A DNA stretch of 13,159 bases. Origin: CAADGY01 sp900696665. GTDB lineage: Bacteria > Acidobacteriota > Terriglobia > Bryobacterales > Bryobacteraceae. A model generated the notes under the pieces. It was not told where the DNA came from. It ran no database searches and worked only from the letters and a program-made list of their open reading frames with translations. Numbering within the stretch: position 1 is the stretch's first letter; every line of letters starts with the position of its first letter. The position numbers and the translations under genes were made by a program. Below, piece after piece: positions 10,202 through 13,159 of this stretch. The stretch is from NCBI GenBank assembly GCA_035063885.1, contig JAPSFM010000130.1, positions 1 through 13,159 on the forward strand. Direction: 5' to 3'.

Positions 10202-11491
10202 CTATGCAATATCACGGCGCCAGACGCAATTTCCGCTCACCACCGTCATTACCGGGCCGCCGCGGAACGTATGGCCGTCAAACGGAGTGTTGCGGCTTTT
10301 TGAACAGGACTGATTCGCGTCGAATGTCCAGGTGAGCTGTGGATCGATGATCGTTACATCGGCGAACGAGCCTGCTGCAAGCGTCCCCCGTCCTTTCAGG
10401 CGAACGATGGAAGCAGGCTTTACAGTGAACATCTCGATCATCTTCGAGATGCCGATCTTTCCGTTGTGGACCAGGTGCTCCAGCACCACGCCGATTGCGG
10501 TTTCGAGGCCCGTGATGCCGAACGGGCACTTCTCGAATTCCTGCATCTTTTCGCTTCCGGCATGAGGCGCGTGGTCGGTCGCAATCGCGTCCACAGTGCC
10601 TGACACAATCCCCTCTACCACCGCCGACACGTCGCAGGCCGATCGCAGCGGCGGCTTCATTTTATAGTTGCTGTCGTAGGGAACCATGTCCGAATCGCTT
10701 AAAGCAATGTGATGGGGCGTTGCCTCGCAGGTGACCTTCAATCCCCGCGATTTGGCGGCGGCGACCATGCGCACGGAGTTCCGGGCTGAAATGTGGGCGA
10801 CGTGAAAGCGGGCTCCGGTCAGCTCCGCCAGTAGAATATCGCGTGCGACAATGACTTCCTCCGAACACGCGGGAATCCCGCCCAGACCGAGGCGCACGGA
10901 TTGAAAGCCCTCGTGCATATCGCCACCGGCGCTCAGGTTCAGATCTTCGCAATGATCGATGACTGGCAGCGAAAACTCGCGCGCAAACTCCATGGCGCGC
11001 CGCATCACGCGGGCATTCATCACCGGGCGCCCATCGTCGGAGATGGCAACGATGCCAGCCTCTTTCATCGAGCCGATAGCGGCCAGTTCTTTGCCCGCGC
11101 TGCCTTTGGTGATAGCTCCTATGGGGAACACGTTGACGACGGCATACCGGCGCGCGCGCTCCACAATGTACCGCGTGACGGTTGCGTCGTCGTTGACCGG
11201 TGCGGTGTTGGGCATTGCACAGACCGACGTGAAGCCCCCGGCGGCGGCGGCGCGAGAACCCGTCTCGATTGTTTCGGCATGCTCGAAACCGGGTTCACGC
11301 AGGTGAACGTGCATGTCGATGAAGCCAGGCGCCACGATCAACCCCGACGCGTCGATGACTTCGGCTCCCGCCGCATCGGCGTGTTCATCGATCCCCGCGA
11401 TCTTGTCCCCTTCGATCAGCACGTCGGCGACTCTGTCGAGCGAAGAAGCGGGATCTATCACGCGGCCGTTTTTTATCAAAAGCCTTGCCAT
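10202..11491 (-). CDS. pyrC: Dihydroorotase, type I
   Basis: This enzyme catalyses the third step of UMP synthesis, the reversible cyclisation of N-carbamoyl-aspartate to dihydroorotate, in the cytoplasm. The 429 residues match the ~428-residue type I enzymes of Bacillus and Aquifex. Metal and substrate motifs are intact: DMHVHLREPG (59-68, His61/His63), MPNT (93-96), SDDG (151-154, the Asp ligand of type I enzymes), DHCED (179-183, His180), VAHIS (231-235, His233) and TDHAPH (305-310, Asp306). The ATG start at 11491 is two bases past the pyrB stop, with GGGG (11500-11503) eight bases upstream. In Aquifex, type I dihydroorotase forms a complex with aspartate carbamoyltransferase, and adjacency here is consistent with that. 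The allantoinase and hydantoinase relatives are less likely given the pyr neighbours. Confidence 0.95.
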   Translation of the reverse strand: MARLLIKNGRVIDPASSLDRVADVLIEGDKIAGIDEHADAAGAEVIDASGLIVAPGFIDMHVHLREPGFEHAETIETGSRAAAAGGFTSVCAMPNTAPVNDDATVTRYIVERARRYAVVNVFPIGAITKGSAGKELAAIGSMKEAGIVAISDDGRPVMNARVMRRAMEFAREFSLPVIDHCEDLNLSAGGDMHEGFQSVRLGLGGIPACSEEVIVARDILLAELTGARFHVAHISARNSVRMVAAAKSRGLKVTCEATPHHIALSDSDMVPYDSNYKMKPPLRSACDVSAVVEGIVSGTVDAIATDHAPHAGSEKMQEFEKCPFGITGLETAIGVVLEHLVHNGKIGISKMIEMFTVKPASIVRLKGRGTLAAGSFADVTIIDPQLTWTFDANQSCSKSRNTPFDGHTFRGGPVMTVVSGNCVWRRDIA

Positions 11492-11493
11492 AA

Positions 11494-12405
11494 TCAGTTC
11501 CCCAGCACCCGCTCGAGCACCGCCATTCGCACGACAACCCCGTTTTCCACCTGGTTGAGAATGACACTCCGCTGTGAATCGGCGACTTCCGAAGCGATCT
11601 CGCGGCCGCGGTTCATTGGCCCGGGGTGCATGACGATTACGTCCGGCTTCGCCACGTTCAGATGCTCCAGCGTCAAGCCGTAGAATTGAAAGTACTCGCT
11701 GGCGGGAAAAGCGGCTTCGTGCTGCCGTTCAAGTTGAACACGAAGCATCATGACGACATCAGTGCCGCGAATCGCTTCGCGAATATCGTGCGTGAGCGTA
11801 ACGCCCGGTGCGACACTGGCGAATTCCGGGGGCAGTAACGAAGCCGGACCGCAAAGAACGATGTCGGCGCCGAATTTCGATAACAGATAGATGTTAGAGC
11901 GGGCGACGCGGCTATGGGCGATGTCGCCGATGATCGCGATGCGCATCTTTTCAAGCGAACCGCGGCAGTCGAGTATCGTGCGGGCGTCCAGCAGCGCCTG
12001 CGTGGGGTGCTCATGCGTTCCGTCGCCGGCGTTGACGATCGGCATTTGCAAATGCCTGGCGAGGAAGTGCGGAGCACCGGAAGCGGCGTGCCGCATGACG
12101 ATGGCATCCGGCCGCATCGCCGCCAGCGTGTTTAGCGTGTCCACCAGGCTTTCGCCCTTCGCAACGCTGGACCCGGCGGCGGTGATGGACACGGCATCCG
12201 CACCCAGTCGCTTGGCGGCGATTTCGAAACTGGTACGGGTTCGGGTTGAGGCCTCAAAGAAGAGATTGACCACCATCCGCCCGCTCAGGATATCCAATCG
12301 TTTGCGAGTCTGACTTCCCAGGTGCTGAAACTCCTTCGCCCGTGCCAGGATCGCTTCGATCTCGCTGCGCTCCAGGTCTTCAATCCCCAACAATCCGGCG
12401 CTCAT
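11494..12405 (-). CDS. pyrB: Aspartate carbamoyltransferase catalytic subunit
   Basis: This enzyme joins carbamoyl phosphate and L-aspartate to make N-carbamoyl-aspartate, the committed step of pyrimidine synthesis. The 303 residues match the catalytic chain of class B/C enzymes. Visible signatures are STRTR (53-57) for carbamoyl phosphate, Lys83 in SSVAKGES, HEHPTQALLD (131-140), MLRVQ (220-224, Arg222) for aspartate, and HPGPMNRG (260-267). The start is ATG 12405 with GGGAGG (complement of 12410-12415) four bases before it. An overlapping ATG at 12409 is out of frame. It lies 12 bases after pyrR and 2 before pyrC. No pyrI regulatory chain is present, so allosteric CTP control of the E. coli type is not expected from this locus. 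Confidence 0.96.
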   Translation of the reverse strand: MSAGLLGIEDLERSEIEAILARAKEFQHLGSQTRKRLDILSGRMVVNLFFEASTRTRTSFEIAAKRLGADAVSITAAGSSVAKGESLVDTLNTLAAMRPDAIVMRHAASGAPHFLARHLQMPIVNAGDGTHEHPTQALLDARTILDCRGSLEKMRIAIIGDIAHSRVARSNIYLLSKFGADIVLCGPASLLPPEFASVAPGVTLTHDIREAIRGTDVVMMLRVQLERQHEAAFPASEYFQFYGLTLEHLNVAKPDVIVMHPGPMNRGREIASEVADSQRSVILNQVENGVVVRMAVLERVLGN

Positions 12406-12417
12406 GCATCCTCCCGG

Positions 12418-12969
12418 TCAGGAGATTCGTTCAACGAGCAAAACCTTTTCGCTATCGTCAATCTCCTTGAACTTCACTTCAACTATTTCGTTCGATGTGG
12501 TCTGAATTTTGCGGCCCACGTAACCGGCTTCGATGGGCAGTTCCCGGTGGCCCCGGTCGATCAGCACAAGAAGTTGAACCCGCGAGGGCCGCCCGTGATC
12601 AAACAGCGCGTCGAGAGCGGCGCGCACGGTGCGTCCCGTGAACAGCACATCGTCGGTCAAAATGACATCCTTGCCGGTTACCGGGAAAGCGATATCCGTG
12701 CCGTTCACGACCGGGGCGGCTCCGATCGTCGACAGATCGTCGCGATACAAACTGATATCGAGAATGCCAACCGGAATGTGCCGGTTTTCGAGAGACTGGA
12801 TTTTTTGTGCCAGCCGGTATGCAAGCGGAACTCCCCGGCGTTGGATTCCGATGAACGCCAGTTTGTCCAGGTCTTGCGTTTTCTCCAGGATTTCGTGTGC
12901 CAGCCGAACCAGCGTCCGATCGATCTCGGAAGCGCTCATGAGTTGAGTCTTCTCGCGAGTGGGCGTCAT
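12418..12969 (-). CDS. pyrR: Bifunctional pyr operon regulator / uracil phosphoribosyltransferase
   Basis: PyrR senses UMP/UTP and represses pyr genes by binding their mRNA, and also makes UMP from uracil and PRPP. The 183 residues align along their length with B. subtilis PyrR (181). Key parts are GIQRRGVPLA (41-50), SLYRDDLS (73-80), the PRPP-binding loop VILTDDVLFTGRT (102-114), and DRGHRELPI (138-146). The start at 12969 is chosen because the B. subtilis protein begins at about the same point. Met11 (12939) would remove conserved N-terminal residues. The Shine-Dalgarno is weak (CGAG just before the ATG) and its bases can be sequestered in a stem, as described in the leader entry. It is the first gene of the operon, which fits autoregulation. 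RNA binding was not verified. Confidence 0.94.
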   Translation of the reverse strand: MTPTREKTQLMSASEIDRTLVRLAHEILEKTQDLDKLAFIGIQRRGVPLAYRLAQKIQSLENRHIPVGILDISLYRDDLSTIGAAPVVNGTDIAFPVTGKDVILTDDVLFTGRTVRAALDALFDHGRPSRVQLLVLIDRGHRELPIEAGYVGRKIQTTSNEIVEVKFKEIDDSEKVLLVERIS

Positions 12970-13159
12970 AACTCGGGCAGTGCCAAACGCTTCAGGTTAG
13001 CACAGCGTTCGAGTGCCGGGAACCGGGGCGTCTACGTCCCCAGGAACTTCGCATCGGGACGGTAGGCGCGTGTGAGAACTCAGGGTTGAGTGCCGATTCT
13101 GCGAGCGAGATGGCCAAAGGTGTGAGTACATGGGCTTAAGGGGGGCTTAAGGGACGGAT
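12970..13159 (-). promoter_or_regulatory. 5' leader of the pyr operon with two stem-loops
   Basis: This 190-base stretch upstream of pyrR should contain the operon's promoter and control RNA. One stem pairs AACGCT with AGCGTT (12986-12991 with 13004-13009). It is extended by ACTCG/CGAGT (12971-12975 with 13010-13014) past a 10-base bulge, and it covers the bases just before the pyrR ATG. A second stem (13023-13044) has 8 pairs with two single-base bulges and a 4-base loop. A small CCGG-GAA-CCGG dyad (13016-13026) overlaps both stems and is mutually exclusive with the second. I found no Bacillus-type PyrR-binding loop, no T-run terminator and no convincing -35/-10 pair. Regulation could be at translation initiation; this is inference. 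Confidence 0.4.
13132..13153. repeat. Perfect 11-bp tandem duplication GGGCTTAAGGG
   Basis: Two identical 11-base units, GGGCTTAAGGG at 13132-13142 and 13143-13153, lie head to tail. Each carries the palindromic core CTTAAG, and the cores are spaced about one DNA helical turn apart. The site is ~165 bases upstream of the pyrR start. Tandem half-sites at this spacing could bind a regulator on one DNA face. The repeat is at the window edge, so more copies may lie beyond it. Confidence 0.55.

Noticed and set aside
10901..11683. Plus-strand open frame of 260 codons across pyrC and pyrB
   Set aside because: It lies opposite two genes with intact catalytic motifs; no domain or plausible start context.
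12322..13065. Plus-strand open frame of 247 codons across pyrB, pyrR and the leader
   Set aside because: It is antisense to conserved pyr genes and shows no family resemblance. It extends into the leader only because few stops occur there.
12997..13131. 44-codon minus-strand frame in the pyr leader (ATG at 13131, TAA at 12997-12999)
   Set aside because: A leader peptide was considered because the stop falls in the loop of the pyrR-proximal stem. There is no Shine-Dalgarno before the ATG, the composition (Ser/Arg/Pro) is unremarkable, and a frame this short is expected by chance.

Overview
The window is about 60% or more G+C and densely coded. It most resembles an acidobacterium of the Solibacter/Bryobacter type. 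This is inference from three things: a very large Oar-like TonB-dependent outer-membrane receptor with the acidobacterial FGGPV..NKSFFF signature, secreted plant-cell-wall enzymes beside it, and a pyrR-pyrB-pyrC cluster next to a UPF0182 membrane protein. No rRNA, tRNA, CRISPR array, insertion sequence or phage gene was seen.

Left half (1-7404, + strand): a carbohydrate-uptake and degradation region. It starts inside a TonB-dependent receptor whose 5' end lies outside the window. A 95-base gap with a strong nested inverted repeat follows. Next come a secreted glycoside hydrolase of the GH127/DUF1680 family (beta-L-arabinofuranosidase type) with a discoidin-like C-terminal module, and an exported TPR protein whose GTG start overlaps the hydrolase gene by 19 bases. 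After a 312-base gap with possible operator and promoter elements comes a KduD-type short-chain dehydrogenase. Receptor, arabinofuranosidase and KduD together suggest use of pectin or arabinan: the receptor takes up oligosaccharides, GH127 trims arabinose, and KduD acts on the unsaturated-uronate branch of pectin breakdown.

Right half (7419-13159, - strand): a compact operon read right to left, pyrR, pyrB, pyrC, then a 924-residue UPF0182 membrane protein. Gaps between genes are 12, 2 and 8 bases. PyrB (aspartate carbamoyltransferase) and PyrC (type I dihydroorotase) catalyse steps 2 and 3 of UMP synthesis, and PyrR is the uracil-sensing regulator. The leader upstream of pyrR holds a perfect 11-bp tandem repeat and two stem-loops, one of which pairs the bases just before the pyrR start codon. 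I did not find the Bacillus-type PyrR-binding loop. The two halves converge with only 14 bases between kduD and the UPF0182 gene.

Most of the window is recognisable metabolism. I do not see convincing evidence of an undescribed defence or mobile system. The points most worth checking are the UPF0182 protein riding in a pyrimidine operon, the non-canonical pyr leader, and the structured receptor/hydrolase junction.
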